Positions 27,401 through 42,400 are shown, numbered from the stretch's first letter. The stretch is DNA of 64,000 nt from Salvator merianae (GCA_003586115.2 QVOM02000025.1:82317137-82381136); one strand, 5' to 3'. Notes: generated by a model not told the origin, from the letters alone. Numbers and translations are program-made.

Positions 27401-30400
27401 ATAGGGGGCAGCTGCCATTTTATAATGTGCTGTAGGTGCACATTATGAGTTGTTTGAGCCATTTAATGCAGCGAAGCCATCACTCAGGAAATGGAGCACA
27501 TCAGCATCTGTGCAATCCAACTCTTTCACCCACTATCAGGAAAAGAATTCCCTTTCTTTACATTTATCTCCTTCAAAGGTTATGGGATTTTTTTCACTCA
27601 CTGTTGCAGGAGACTTGGGTTGTTGGGAAAGGTGGTGTCTCTAGTTCTTTGTCTTAAGCTAGAATTGCTACTTGCTTGGAAGCTATACAAAATTATTGGA
27701 CAAACATTGTTGTCCCTGGCTATATTTCATGTTGTCCTGACACTTTTGAATTTAGCCAGTGCTCAGAAGCATCAATAAAACTGGAACGCCTTTTTTCCCC
27801 GGTTGGACCTGATAGGAACTCAGAGATTTAAAAAGAACTTTGTTTCAATTTGTTTTGCAGTGAATTTTACGAACCTAATGCTCTCATGATGGAGGAAGAA
27901 GGTGCCATCATTGCTGGCCTTTTAGTAGGTCTGAATGTTATTGATGCAAATTTCTGCATGAAAGGTGAAGATCTGGATTCCCAGGTGCTGGATATTTTGT
28001 CACCTATTTATTCTCTTCAGAAATTTGTTTTGGATTACATGAAAAAATTGCATTTTATGTACTGAACCGATCTCCATTGAACAGACTTTGAATTTAACTG
28101 TTGAGTGAACTTAACTGTTGAGTGGGTGTGATCCAGCAGGGCTCCTCTTATATTCTTATGTGTTATCCCTTCTTTTCCCCCATTATATGTGTTAAAAGGT
28201 AGATACATTGAGGAGGTAGAGGCTGAACCACAGATCATTACTGGGTGCCCCTCCCTCCCCTTTAAAGTGGGGTGGGAGGAGTCTTTGTACTGGGACTGGG
28301 ACTCTAGGGTGGGATAAGAATTGAAAGACTTGTGTCCAAGGTCAAAAGGAGGATGTCAGGCTGGACCATGTAGGCAGTAGTGTGCAGAGCCAATCAGGGT
28401 GGATGAGTCAATGAGCAAGGCAAAGAAGGGCACAATGGGGGGAAGGAAGAAAAGAAATCGTGATGGGTGGAGGTGAAACTTCATACTGAACAGACATTTG
28501 CTTAACATCTTCTCCCTTTGGAATCTGTTGAATTGAGGAGCCACTATTAATTATTTGTTTTTGTCTGAGTGGTTTGCATTTTGGTTTCTCAGTGGATATT
28601 GCACAAGATGAAATTAAAAATACAGACTTTTGTGTTATGTGAAAAGGTTGAGTTCTTTTTGTAGTTTCGATTTGTATTTTCTTGGCATTTGTCAAGAAGG
28701 AGAGTATTGATTTTGTTGCATGCTGATTTCTACTGAAAACATGCGTACATTCCACTGCTCTCAGAACATCACTGCTCATTTATTATGAAACTCTCCTTCA
28801 GTTTTTCTTCTGTGGTCCTGCTTTGAAGTAAAAGATAACTTAGCTCAGAGATAACACCTCCTTTGTGTGAAGAGATTCAAATCTTCAATTTCTCTAGTCA
28901 GTTCTGAGGTAACCTTTTTCGGAAACTCTGGAGCTCCTGCTAATCAATGCAGACTATACAAATCTAGATCTAGACCCATGATCTCACTCAGTATCAGTCA
29001 GGTTCCTATGAGGAAGTAAAAAGGAGAAAAAAGTCTCAGAAATAAATGAGTGGGTGAACTAGGTATCTTCATATCTTCATATTTACTTTTTCCTCAGCAG
29101 TAGCTATTCCTTTTCCCAACAATTTTTAAACTAAAACATTATGCAGTTTGGCACAGGTTTTATAAAAACTCTTTTTCTGTTAGATTTTCTAGCAGAAAGT
29201 CTGTTAGAATGTTCAAACGTTCTTAATGCCGTTCATATCCCCAAATTTGTCTTACTGATGCCACACTATTGCTGACCCAGGAGTCATAGAACAGAGGAAG
29301 TAAACTATGTTTTTTCTTTATAAAAAAACATCAGTTGTAATTCCATGTAGAAAATCTGTGTTTCCCTACTACAAAGGAAATCGTTCTTGAACAACGAATA
29401 CACAAAGTGTTTTTTTCTTCAACAGGCGATCATCCAGTTTCCATATCTTAATAAGGCATAATTTCTATTCTAGGTTGGAGTTATTGATTTTTCAATGTAC
29501 TTAAAGGATGGGAACAGCAGCAAGGGCAGTGAAGGGTGAGTACTTTTTCTGTCTTCTCTTATTGCTTTAGTTGTATTCTTGTGGAAAATCAGAACCTCAT
29601 AACGCCCTTCTGTTTTCTGAAATGTGACTGCTATTGGTACTGAAATTACATGAGCAGCAAGACATTTTATTTATACAGAAATGAAGCTTGACTGTAAGAC
29701 TGTAATGCACACACATTACTTTAAATATACAAAAATCTGTTTTGATGTAATTTACAGCATTCATGTGCTTGTATAAAACAGGAATCACTAGTGCAAATAC
29801 TAATATCTATATTGATTGTCATAGAGTATGCATTCATTTGCTTCTCTGTCTTTTCTCATTCCCTGCGTTTTTCATGGCAGAACTCAAGCGTATCTCGAGC
29901 TTTCAGACCTGGAATATGGGGCTACTTGACTGGTTTTATGTTCTTTCCTATCAGTGTAAAATTGGATGAGTTCACCTCTGTCTTCATTTGATGAGTTGAA
30001 TTTTGTCTGTATAATGTAGCACTTGCTGGATGATGGCATAAATCAGTGTGGCTTGTTCATCCATACCCCTTATCAACAGGGCTGGTCCAAGACACTGCAC
30101 ACTAAGAAGGCATAGTCCCCATCCCATCAAGTCAAGTGGACTTCTTTCATATGATAGATGGCCTGCATTGTGTCCACCTCCCGCTCATGACTCTAAATAA
30201 TACATGAGGCTCAAGGCACTTCAAAGGAGCTGAAAAATTGACTCTTAGTAGCATAATGTAGCCTGGGGTCACCTGTTTGCAAAGTGGCTCTTCAGACCAT
30301 GGCATGCCCATATGACATCTGCTAAGGACAGGATAGCATGTACCGTGGCTATTGTGTGGGTAACAGTCACCACACACAGGGTGTTCCTAGCTCCTAGGGA

Positions 30401-33400
30401 AGCTCCCAACTGTTTCCCAGATGATGATTACCAGTGTGAGCAACTGTGTGGTTGCTAACTGGCCATTGATGCAGCCTGCTTGCCCTACCCTGTGGGCTTA
30501 AGGCCTGCTGTTGTTCTGTGGGATGCAGGACTGATGCCCGGAGTGACTTAGCAGTCCCTGGGAACCATCTGCTCAGACAAACCAATTCTGATCATTGCTT
30601 AGAGACCCTTCTATTAATTCATTTGAGAGGAAGAGGGCGTGGTCTACCTTACTTTGAGTTCTCTGAAGACGGAACCGGGAAGGAATGCACAAAGGGTTAA
30701 CTTCAGCTTCTCTGCAGGAAAGCGACAGATGGCGCCAAGATCAAAGCTTATAAAAGGAAGCCCTCAGGCACCACCACCCAGTCCTTCTGTCGCTTTCTGC
30801 AGGAGAGTTCAGAAGATTTTCCTGAGGCTTTTCGTCACATGGAAATTGGGCCTGCAGGCCTTTTCTGTGGGTGGGGCTGGGTGTATTCTGGGGTATTATG
30901 TTTTTAATTGGTTTTTAAATGTTTCATTCTGTTTTAGTATGCTCATTTATACTAAATTTGGGGAAGAGAATAATGGATCAAGGCATGGAAGGACAGGGGA
31001 AAGTGTCACTGAGGACAACTATCACTGTGGTGATGGACAGGGACTTATATGGCGTTGGGAAATAGGAGAATCAGTGTTACATGTATTAAGCCTATTACTC
31101 CTTCTGACCCACTGCTGTGGTTATGCAGCTTTTGAATGCCAGGTCAGTCTAGAATAAAGCATCAGTCATCCATGACTTGGTTCTAGATGAAGCAGCTGAT
31201 CTGGTTTGTTTTACGGAGACCTGGGTAGATGAACTGGGTGGGTCTAGCTTCTCTCAGCTTTGTCACTTGGGTTATTCTGTGCACCGCTGTTCCAGACCAA
31301 TGAATGGAGGTTTCATTGTCATCTGTAGCATTTCCATTTCTCTTGCCTGGCAGCTAATTCACTCTGTGACTGAGTTTGAGGAGCTGTTTTTGATGCTGGG
31401 CAAAACTGACAGAACATGGATGCTGCTGGTGTACCGCCCACCTCCCTCGCTCCCTGTCTAGGCTTGCTGAGATAGCCGTGTATGTGCTGTTGGAAGCTTC
31501 TGCCACAGTGGTGGCTGGGGGAGCTCACATCCATGCCGAGGCAAGTCTCAGTAGACCATATCAGCTCATCATGACCTCCAAGATGACTATTGGGCTGTCT
31601 CAAAATGTTACTGGCCCATGCATGCAGTGGGAGATAGCCTTAATTTGGCCTTTACCACAGAGTAGATTTGTGAAAATCTGTAGAAAGGAGAGCTGGTGTT
31701 CAGTCCATTATCATGGACAAATCATTCACTAGTAAGATGTGAACTTACAGTAGCAGCTCCTCTTTACAAGTGTGGGTACCATTTCATTGTTTGGTACCAT
31801 TGGGATAGGATTGACTCCTTCTGACTAAATGAACATCTCCATGCAGTTTTCTTGACAGACAGAGAAGTGGTTTGCTTAGTTCTTCCAGGGATTGAATCTG
31901 TGGTCTTCTACTTTTGAGGCAGTTGTTCTTCCACTAAGTAATGGCTACTCCTATGTTTAATAACTATTGCTTAATTTCCTGTTTCCAGAGATGGTCAAAT
32001 TACTGCAATTTTGGACCAAAAAAATTATGTAGAAGAGCTTAATAGACATTTAAGGTAAAGTGTGGTTCTGATTTCTTGTTTAATTTAGATTTAATAAAAG
32101 CCTAGTTAGCTAAATTCTTCTGTTTCAGTGCACAGTAATCACTGCAGGTCTTTTTTGATTTCACAGTGCCACAGTCAACAATCTCCAGGCAAAGGTTGAT
32201 GCTTTGGAAAAATCCAACACTAAACTTACTGAAGAGGTAGGAAGAAATGAAAGAAAAGTACTTTCTGTGTCTTGAGGAGAACATATATAAAGTATTAACT
32301 AAAATAGATTCAAGAATTGGTATGTTTTCCTACATAGTGGTGCTTGGTGCTACGGAATCATGTTATACAATCATGTTAGTGGAGATCTATGATTATTTAA
32401 TGGGTGTATGATTAATCCACCAATAGACCAGCTGTTCATATTCACTCAAAAGTTATCTTCCAATTTGTAAGATATGCAACCTAAGTGAATAATACCAAAG
32501 CATAGTGATGCCAGTAAAAACCTGATATTGGTATACAGCTGGACAGAAGCTCCCTCTGGTTAATATATGTGTTGGTAGGGGCTCTGTAGTTCTAAACAGA
32601 GAAGATATTTATGGGGTGATGAAAATGCAGTTTAGGTGAGCACAGATTCTTGCAGTATTTGCTCATCTTATATGCCCTATAGAAGACCAGGCTAGTAAAA
32701 GTGAACGTGACATGTAGGTGGAAAGAAGGTGCACTAGGAATAGTGGATGGAATTATCATGAAAAATCTCAGTTGGGAGGGGGAGGACAGGGAGAATAATT
32801 ACTTGGACATTTTGGGCGCTTCCTTGTTGTAGCTTGAAGCCATTGACAAATGTTAGAACCAGAGATTGCAGCATCTGGCTTGTAGGACCCATCAAAGTCA
32901 TCTTCAACAGGCCAAATCCTGTAGGTATAGGATTGTTCAAGATTGGCATGTAGCAATCACATTGTAGACATTCTATCTTGATAATTATCATGCTCTCACA
33001 TTTAAGTTCATTACCAAGAAAGTGTCTATAGAAGTTATACACACTGCTTTTTTTCTTCATACTTTGTTCTCATTGACACACATACAGCTTGCTGTTGCAA
33101 ATAACAGAATTATTACACTGCAAGAGGAGATGGAGCGAGTCAAAGAAGAAAGTTCATATATTTTGGAATCCAACAGAAAGGTCTGTATGACATCCTTGTA
33201 TATATATAGTTCAGCTACAAGGTATATATTATTTACTTCTCCAGTTGTCTGAAGTATAACTCATTTAACTGCAGTATATTTTTTCAGTAGATACTATTGT
33301 AGTGTGTCTTGTTTCTCCTCCTTTCTGCATGTGGTGCTTGGTGATCTGTTCTTTATGCATCTTGGTGTGGAATTAGTACTGTAATGCATACATAGGATAG

Positions 33401-36400
33401 CATCTACCCAAAGTCATTGAACACAGTGGATCTTTAATCTCTCCTACCTATCAATTCTATATGGTTTCTGACAATATGCTTTTGCTATTATGTGATTGAA
33501 CCGACAAATTGTGACCTGCTTCTATTTATGTGCCCCCATGTATTTGCAGTTATGCAGCTTTCCTCCATTGACTTGCATTTGGTTGACCTGCCCACCTGAT
33601 TGACTAACCCATGTGAGAATTTCCACTTTGCAACAGGTGGGTCAGCAGTTAGTCAACCCAGTGCAAGTATATGGAAATTCTCAGGTAGGTTGGTCAATGC
33701 AAGTTTCAGGCGGGCAAGTCAACCTGTCACAAGATAATTGAGGTTTTCTTTCATCCATTGACTTTGTACTAAGAGGTCAGTTCCATGTTTAAGTCAATAC
33801 AACTGTCAGGTGGGTTGGCCAATCCAATAGAATTCAATGGAAGTTTCAGGCCAACCCAGTGAAGTTTTGCTGCAGTTCCCCTAGCCCTCAGATATACATT
33901 GATTTCATTTGCTCAATTTTATGTGGTTTCCGTTTACACGCCATTTTTCCAGAGCAGAATCCCTTGTAAATCGAGTTAAGACTGCAGGTTTTTTATTCCA
34001 GTGTTCAAGGACTAAAACTTTATTACTGTAAGAAGTGCTGTTTGTCCTGCTGGCTTTGGTTTTAAAGCTTTGATAGTGTATTGTTGGTTTTACTCAGAGC
34101 GTTAAAATTTTTGCTATATATTACCCTTGCTTCACTTTGGGGGATGGGTGGGAACAAAAGGTTTCCATCTTTAATCTAAATTCTTTAAGCAATGCTCTAT
34201 ATTTTAGCTAAACATGGCAACACATTAATAACATACATCTCATCCCTTTGCTTTTTGTAGATAACCAAGCAAGAAAGAACTGCAGATGGACACGCTCTCA
34301 GTGAAGCACGGAAACAGTTGAAGGAGGAGACGCAGCTAAGGCTGGTAAGATCAGTGGCTTAATTCTTGGGTTGCAAAAACTTGTTAAGAGACAAGCCTTG
34401 GATCTCACACTGTGCTGGTACCACTCTATAGTAAATGAAGACGTAAGAGGATTTTCTGTGTAAAGTGAGTGTATGGCTATGCCTTATTTCCTTAGTAGAA
34501 GGTTGGTGGTGCAGGTTTCTTTGTCACCAATCAACAGCAGTCGATGATTTCAGATCAGTGGTATAGGGCCCACTGGTGTCTGACCAACTTTCCAGACTGC
34601 TGGTGCTTTCCTTTGAACAAGCAGGCTTTAAGGATAAGGAACTGATGTTGGTTGGAAGGAGAATGTTTCTGTATAGCAAGGTAAGAGTTTGCAAAATGCT
34701 GCAGCTCATGTGAAGGTGAAGCTAGCACAGAAAGGATAGATGTAGCAAGGAGTGTATGATAGACTTCTAGGGCAGCATCTGGATCTTTTAGTGTTTTAAG
34801 TTTTTTTGAGAAGAAAATGAGATTCTCCTTTTGCTGAGGAGCAAATAGAAGATAGTCCTTGATCCTTATGGAGAAGCCTTTAAGAGGAATGTGATCCCCC
34901 CACATTTTGCTTATACTCTGTTGTCCAAGGGTCCTCAAAACTTAGAATCTGGTCATGATGAGATTATACTCGCAAGTATTCTCTTTCCCAATCTATTTTT
35001 CCAGCAGTAAGTTAACCTGACTTCCATGCTGATACTGAGCTACTGACAATGTACAATGTTTTCATTCAGTTATTAGATTCTGGCTATGGATATCTGAGAT
35101 ACTAAGATTTCTAGGAGTATTTGTGCCACATTTATGATGGGGAAGGGAATACTGGTCAGCAAGCATTTTATGAAATTGAAAGTAGGAAATAGTGCTAGCA
35201 AAACATGGTAGGGTTAGCTTGTCAGGTTGCCTGTCATGTGATACACCAGCTTTTCTTAACCAGGCAAAGACTTGTGCAGATGTGGCAGTCTTTTTTTTTT
35301 CCAGTATCCATGTCCTAAGGTATTCTTCCTGTCTGATGCTTGAAAGCTATAAACTAATTAATTAGAAAATTAATTTCTAATGCTTTATATGGAGGAAAAA
35401 ATAATATTATATCAGTCCCCCATTCAGTGATTCCTTGACCAGATAGATTTCATATATTGTATCCATGCTTTTGGTCTTTAGGATGTAGAAAAAGAGCTTG
35501 AGGTACAGATTGGAATGAGACAAGAGATGGAACTGGCTATGAAGATGCTGGAAAAAGATGTATGCGAGAAGCAGGATGCACTTGTGGCACTCAGGCAGCA
35601 ACTCGATGATCTCAGGGCCCTAAAACTTGAACTTTCTTTTAAACTACAGGTAAGTTATTGTGTGTACCTGCTGCTTGTGAGCTTGCTATAGGTATTTGGT
35701 TAGCCACTGTGAAACTAAGCTGCTGAATCAGATAGACAAGTTGTTAGAATCAACACAACCTAGGCCTTCCCCCATGGAAAACTCAAAATTGTTTCTCCTG
35801 TGACTTGAACATTTGAAAAACTTGAAATATTTCAATGGGTTTTGAGTTCTGTTTCAAGTCAGAAGAGGTTGCTCAACATCTGTTTATTGCATGCCTCTGT
35901 ACATTGCTCTCAATGACCTTTGCTTGATTTTGAAAAATCAGGGCTGTTACTACTCTTGGATCATCAAGGCATGGGGGTATTATAACAAAGGAAAACAGCT
36001 AGCCTGTCTGTGGAATAGTTACCACAAAGCCTTTTTTCTTCTGTGTGCTGTACTCCTTTTACCCCATGGAACATTCTAGGCTGGTACAGGTAAACCAGTA
36101 ACTTAGCAGAAGGCTGGGAAGGAGCTAACAGAATGGGAACTCTTTGTCCTGTATCTTGCAAATTTTCTTTTGTTCATTCATCATCATGATTAAATGTGAA
36201 GCCTTTTGTATCTTTCTGCCAGTTTAACACTTTGAATATCCTATTGATTGGCACCATAATATGGGAGACAGTTGCATTAATAAACATTATAAATGAAATG
36301 ATTACTGAATTTGATCCACTCTAAACTTCAGCTTAGCTAAACCATCAAAATTATGCATCTGAACATGATATACCCTCCTTCAACACCCCCTCCCCCCATT

Positions 36401-39400
36401 TTAACAGTACCTTTACTGTTAAATTGGTCTAATTAATTACATTATATTTTTCATTTTTTTTTTAATAATTACTGTAATCAACTCAAAATGATCTTTAGAT
36501 TTTTTGACCTTTCTAGAGTTCAGACCTGGGAGTGAAACAGAAGAGTGAACTCAATAGCCGCTTGGAGGAGAAGACAAATCAGATGGCTGCAACTATTAAA
36601 CTGCTTGAACAAAGGTAAAATTAAAACTTGCTTTTGAAGCAAACTAGAAAGATGGCTGACACTTGGATATTAGTATATAGTGTACTAATAACAATACATA
36701 CATTAGACTTTCAGAAAATGCAGAGGTATTATATCACAGTCATGTACATTCTTGGGTAGCCTTTTATAAGTTGTAAGTATTCCTCTTGTGTAAAAAAACT
36801 CTGTTTACCCCCCCCCAATACTAATTAATACTGCTCTGCAAAAAAAAAAAAAAAAATACTTTCCTCTCTTTCGTTTGTTGTGAAATGTGATAGCCTAAGG
36901 CTAGTACCACTGCTCCTGTGGTTCTGCATACTTTGGCAGAGTGGAATGGTTAAGATGTACATGCACAGATACAAAAATATCTAGAATAGAAGAGGTAGCG
37001 GAAGGCAGAAGAGGCATGAACAGAGGTATGAGAAAACGTGCCCACGTATATTCTCTGGGGCTCTGTCAAATGGCTGAGGATGGCAGGCAGTGATGAATAT
37101 GACTAGTAAAGCACACAGAAAACTAGGAAGCATATGAGCTACTTGCAGCATAAATACTTCATCTGGAAAGGTTGTCCTCAAGTACTGAATGTAAACAGTT
37201 GACTCTTGCAAATAAACTACATGCGATTATATTGAGAACCTCCAAACGGAAGATTTACAGTTGTTCGCAGAATGTTTTATTTTGACTAATAAAAAGAATT
37301 GCACTGTATAGATGGTATCCATTGAAATAATTGATATTTTCTTCTACTGTTTATTTCTTCCTTTCTCTCTTTTCCTCATGTCATCTTTATATCTTTTTCT
37401 CATATAGTGAAAAGGATTTGGTGAAACAGGCAAAAACCTTAAATAGTGCAGCAAACAAACTGATGCAGAAGCCTCATTAGGCTCCAGTCCTCATTTTTAG
37501 CAGCTGGTCACCTCACAACTCTGACATCTTCACTCAATGATGAGGGAAAAGCAAAATGCAACTGAAAATTTAGATGTCAGATTTAAATGTTATCATCAAT
37601 TTTTAAATTTAAAAAATGTCTGGAAGTAGAAAATTAGCTCATAATCTTCCTTCCCCTGTTATTTGTTTTGGTTTTATTAAATCACAAGCAATTTAATCAA
37701 TAAGTATTCCAAAAAATCTCAAGTGAAATCAAATTTGTGGTTCTTAATAGATAGGTAATACAACATATATAACAGCATGAGGGGTTTTGTTATTTTTTTT
37801 TTCTTGATGGGATAGTGAGAAAGTGCAAACCTCCCCACCATCCAAAATTGCTCAGATTCTAGGGAAAATTCTCTCCTTTGGGAAATTGAAAAAGAAAATT
37901 TATGGATGGAAGCTGAGAGTGCTTGGAAACCTGCTACAAGGCACGAACCTATAGTTTTTGTTCCATTTGATCTCAAGGCCAGAGCAAGAACTTGCTATTT
38001 AGGAGGAGTCTGGTCCTTGCTTACCAAAGGCTTGTTGCTCTTGCACACTTATTTATCACAAATTTACATCAGCGGAAAATGTGACTGAGAAGCAGAGTCT
38101 ACATGGCACAAAATTCTAGGGTCCACAAATACAGCACATAGCCAGCCCCAACTGAAATGGAGTTTAGTTAATATCAGAAAATAATGTGACTCTGTGCTTT
38201 TTAGTGATATGTGCATCCTGTTACCTTTTTCTGAACTTTTTCAAAGTTTTAAGTCCTTCTGCCCATTATAATTAATATTGTGCTTGGGCATAATATCTTA
38301 AACAAAAAAATAACAACAATAACACAAAGTGAAAAAGGCCACCTACTACCACTATTCAAAAAAAAATCCCATATATAGCTGCAACTGAAATATTGTGCAG
38401 TACAGGAATAAGTTAAGAAAGCAACCCAAAACCATTCTTTTTTTCCATTAGGAAAGAATATCTGCATGCTTTAGAGCCACATGAATGCAAAATTAGCTGT
38501 ACTTTTAAATGAAAAACCCTTCTTGTCTTCATATTGCCTTCTACCTCTGCCTTTTATCTTCCAAAATAAATGGTTCTCTCTTTGCGGAAAATTCTCTTAA
38601 TAGATGTGTACAGCCCTCTCTTCTTTTAGAAAAGACCAAATAATGTATTTTATGAACTAGGCCATTATGGTACTTAACTTGTTTAAGAGGAAGGAAGAGA
38701 ATATTACTGGTAGTTATTCATTAACCCATATGATAATTTGATCATTGTTGCCTTTGCTTCTGTTAACATTTAATTTTCAGTTTCTGGTGCAAATGGGGAT
38801 ACCAGTGAAAGACTAAAATTCAACATAGGAAGACTCTTTGCTGCAATTGAAAGCTGTTCTTTGTGTTTAAGGTGAAAGTAGGGAATTCTTTTTTTGTGGC
38901 TGCAGGCATTAGTGTGTAGATAATCATGACCAATATTTGTCAAGATATCCAAATTAGCTTTTTAAAGTTTAAATAGGATGTTGTCTTTTCTTTTAAAACT
39001 CTTTCCCGTGTAAATTACCTGTTTTGTGTTCAAGCAAAATGGGAAGTGCAGGAAAAAATCCCTGACTTTAATAATGAGGCATTTAAAAACTCAGTGGCTG
39101 ATTTTTTAAAATCTGTGGAGCTAAATCTCTGTCTTTCATGATTTGTATAACTGCTTTTGGTAGGGCAACAGATTTTGGGTTCTTTTTGTAAAATAAGAAC
39201 CTTGAGGAACTGTTTTGTAGTGTGGCATGTTTGTAAGTGTACCCAGTTAATTTGAAAGTATCTGTTCAGGTACCAGTTTAAATCCTGTAAAAGTGTTTTC
39301 AAGGGCTAGAATTCCAGCTGACACATGATCAGAATCTTGGCAGATGACTCAACATAGATGGTGCCATTCGCTTGACCATTACACCTGATTCCTCAGTGGG

Positions 39401-42400
39401 CATGAAAGCAGAGGGTATGGGGAGTATGTTCCTGGCAAAGTTATGGAGAAGATTTTTCTGTTATCAAATAAGATGGTTTAGAATCTCTTCTGTTTAAAGT
39501 GCCCTTGGGAGAAATTCTTTTAGAGTCAGTGATAATGGAACAGTCAGACCTGAGAAGTAAGATTTCTACTGGTGGACATCAGGATCCTCTAATTTGGGTA
39601 GGAAAAAAAAGGATGACCCTTTAGACTAGCGCTTGCTGGCTTGGCACCCTTCACCTGGATTGCAAAGGCTTCCTTGGAATCATTTTTGTAGGTGGAAACT
39701 ATCCCTTGAGGGTCTTGCCAGCAGCCCGCTAATTCCCATGCCCTTGTTTTGGATTTTTTTTTCCTGCAAGCCACACATCAATAAAAGGGCCAGTTTGAAA
39801 TCCTAGGTGGGCATGTGCTACAAGCTTTTCTTATGTTTAGAGGTTTTGAGACTGCCTTCACAAAAGTGATTCCATCATATGCATTTTGAGCTGTGTGTCC
39901 AGTTAATTATTTGAATCAGCTTCAAGATGGAGGTCAGTAGTGGAGGCACACATGTGATGGCTTAGAATTTTTCTACTTACACCTACTCGTCCACCCTCCC
40001 ATGAAGCTACTGTTCTGAACCTTTGCCACATAGGTGGTTAGTCCATGGTAGGCAAAATCCGTTTCTGTATTGTGAAGTTATCATCTTCCCCACAACCACC
40101 CATCCATCTCCGCGATGTTCCAAGGAGATGGGAATGGCTAAATCCCATGTCCGTGACTTTGTATCAGATCTGGAGCCCTGAGTGTTGAACTTGATGTAAC
40201 AGTTGTGGAAGAGACCAGATACCTGTAAATGCACTAATTTCTCAATATAGTAGATATCCCATGATGCAAATTCCAATTACTTGTATAAAGCTGCAATGTA
40301 ACGTAAATTAAACAACAAAAGATTTACAAATACTGTGTAGTTGAGATTTGCTTTGACTATGGATAAAAGTGATGTTTTATGTTTATCATCTAATGACTGT
40401 AAACTGTAGTAATAGAATAAAAAAAAATGAAACTAGATGCTTCTTCTGCCTGGTTCACCTACATTCTAGCTTTTCTTTAGACACATTTTTTGTCCCTTTT
40501 TACTTCTTCCCATACATCTTCCTTAACTTTCATTGGGCTTTTCTTTCTTTCTTTTTTTTTTTTTTTAGTTATTGTTTAAACTTAGTCTTCCTCCCCACCA
40601 TGGCTTTTGTTTTTTATCACAAGTTCATATGGCTCAAATCCAGATTGCAACAGACAGAGAGGGAACGCCAGTCTCTGGAGGAAGACAATCGACTCTTCAA
40701 GTTGGAGTTTGGGGATCGGATCAACAGTCTTCAGCTGGAGGTTGAACAACTCACAAAGCAGCGGTGAAGATAATTTTTTTTTCTGTAATTATTGGGAGGC
40801 CCTTTTCCAGCATTGAGAATGGTTTTTGCATGGGCTGCATGTTTTGAAAGTTTCTTTGCACACTGTCCTGGTGATCTGCTCCAAAGCAAAAGAAAAAGAG
40901 GGTGTTTTTTTTTTTCAAAGTCTTAATGTCTTAACTTATATTACATTTGCATGTATCAGTTGCCAGTCTTGTATAACTGTAGATGAAAAAATCTAGGAAG
41001 CAGTGCCCACAATCTGTGAAAGTGGTCTCCTTCATCTTTAGAGTACTGCATATACCATACCATTAATACTTAATGGATCAGCTTGGCTGGTTGTCTGTAT
41101 GTACAGGTCTATGAAACACTTTAGAACTGTGACAGGCAGAGGTAGTATACCATATGTGCATCAGTGATTTTTGGATGTACTCATATACCCTATGCTGTGT
41201 CTGCCTTTCTCAACCAAGAGCCCCTTGTATGTAGTATCAAATAGTTGTCATTGTCCCTACCTTTTGGCAGTACAATGGGCTGATGAAAGTAGTGGTCCAA
41301 AGAAACTGGAAGGGGTCAGGTAAGGAAAGCTATTCCAGTGTCTTTGGCCTATTGTGATTCTCTTTGTCTTTACACATCAGGCATGGAAGGTTGTAAGCCT
41401 AGTTGATGGGCATTGTCTCTGCATCCAATAGCAAACCATGGTTTATTTGTCTTTATCGTGCTACATAGAGTATATAAGGGCTGTTACCTTGTGCTCTCCA
41501 GATGTCCCTGAACTACAGCTCCCAGCATTCCATTCCACCTGGAAGACTGCAAGTTGAGCAGCCCTGCTGTTTATGCATAATGCACTTAATCTGTGCACCT
41601 TGTGTTCATGATATGGTCAAACCTTTTGACTGTGCTGGATGGAAGGAAGAACTCGAGCTCACACATGACGTATGGCATTGAAGCTGGAAGAAGACTAAGT
41701 AAACCTCTTAGAGGGCCAGCTTTCAGCAGCTCTGTGAAGTCCAGTGGAATACCAGTTGGGTTGAAAGATCAGTTAAACATGCAAACATTCAGATTAGTAA
41801 CTGCTAATAGTAGAGCAGTCAGTATTGTTTTTTAACAGTTATTGAGAGCTGGGGGAATGGGAGTTTAAGTCCGTCTCCCATCATTGTGACTCTTGATCAG
41901 AATGGCTGGGAGTTGTAGTCCAGTAGGTTGGCTTCTCTTGTTCCTTTAAATCCAGAGAAAATGATAGAGGCTGCCTGTGTTTTGGAATTGCTGCCTACTG
42001 AGAAAGATGTCTCTGCTGATGTTAGAATTTTTTTTCTGCCAGAACTGATGATTTTTATTGATATGTTTTATCAGATTCAAATCATTGTTCTATGTGCAAG
42101 GTAGCTAAATTTTAGAAGTGTGCACGGAGTTTGGCTCAAAGTTGACCTCCCTCTGCAGATCGGCAGGGTTCAGTATTGAGCAGAATTCTGGGGAAGTGAA
42201 ATTAGCATGGCGGTGTTGCAAACCACTTGGGAGCAAACATCCTCTCCCAGTGCTAGTTGGCAGTACTGTATTTCAAGACACTTAGTTTGGTGCTTGCTGA
42301 GTAGGCCCACTGATTTGGAAGTCATGCTTGGCTCAGCAAGCACTAAATTTGACGTTTGGAGATAGTGACAGCTAGCATCGGCAATAAATTATTATTATCA

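Noticed and set aside
30639..31157. 172-codon ORF as an independent gene
   Set aside because: It runs directly into L2 endonuclease sequence on the same strand and is best read as L2 5' sequence.
34555..34938. 127-codon minus-strand ORF in RUFY3 intron 10
   Set aside because: No recognisable domain, no introns or signals, and composition typical of random open frames in intronic DNA.
40369..40767. 132-codon ORF as an alternative first exon of RUFY3
   Set aside because: Only 40644-40763 matches the family. The upstream part is a hydrophobic translation of the poly-pyrimidine tract.
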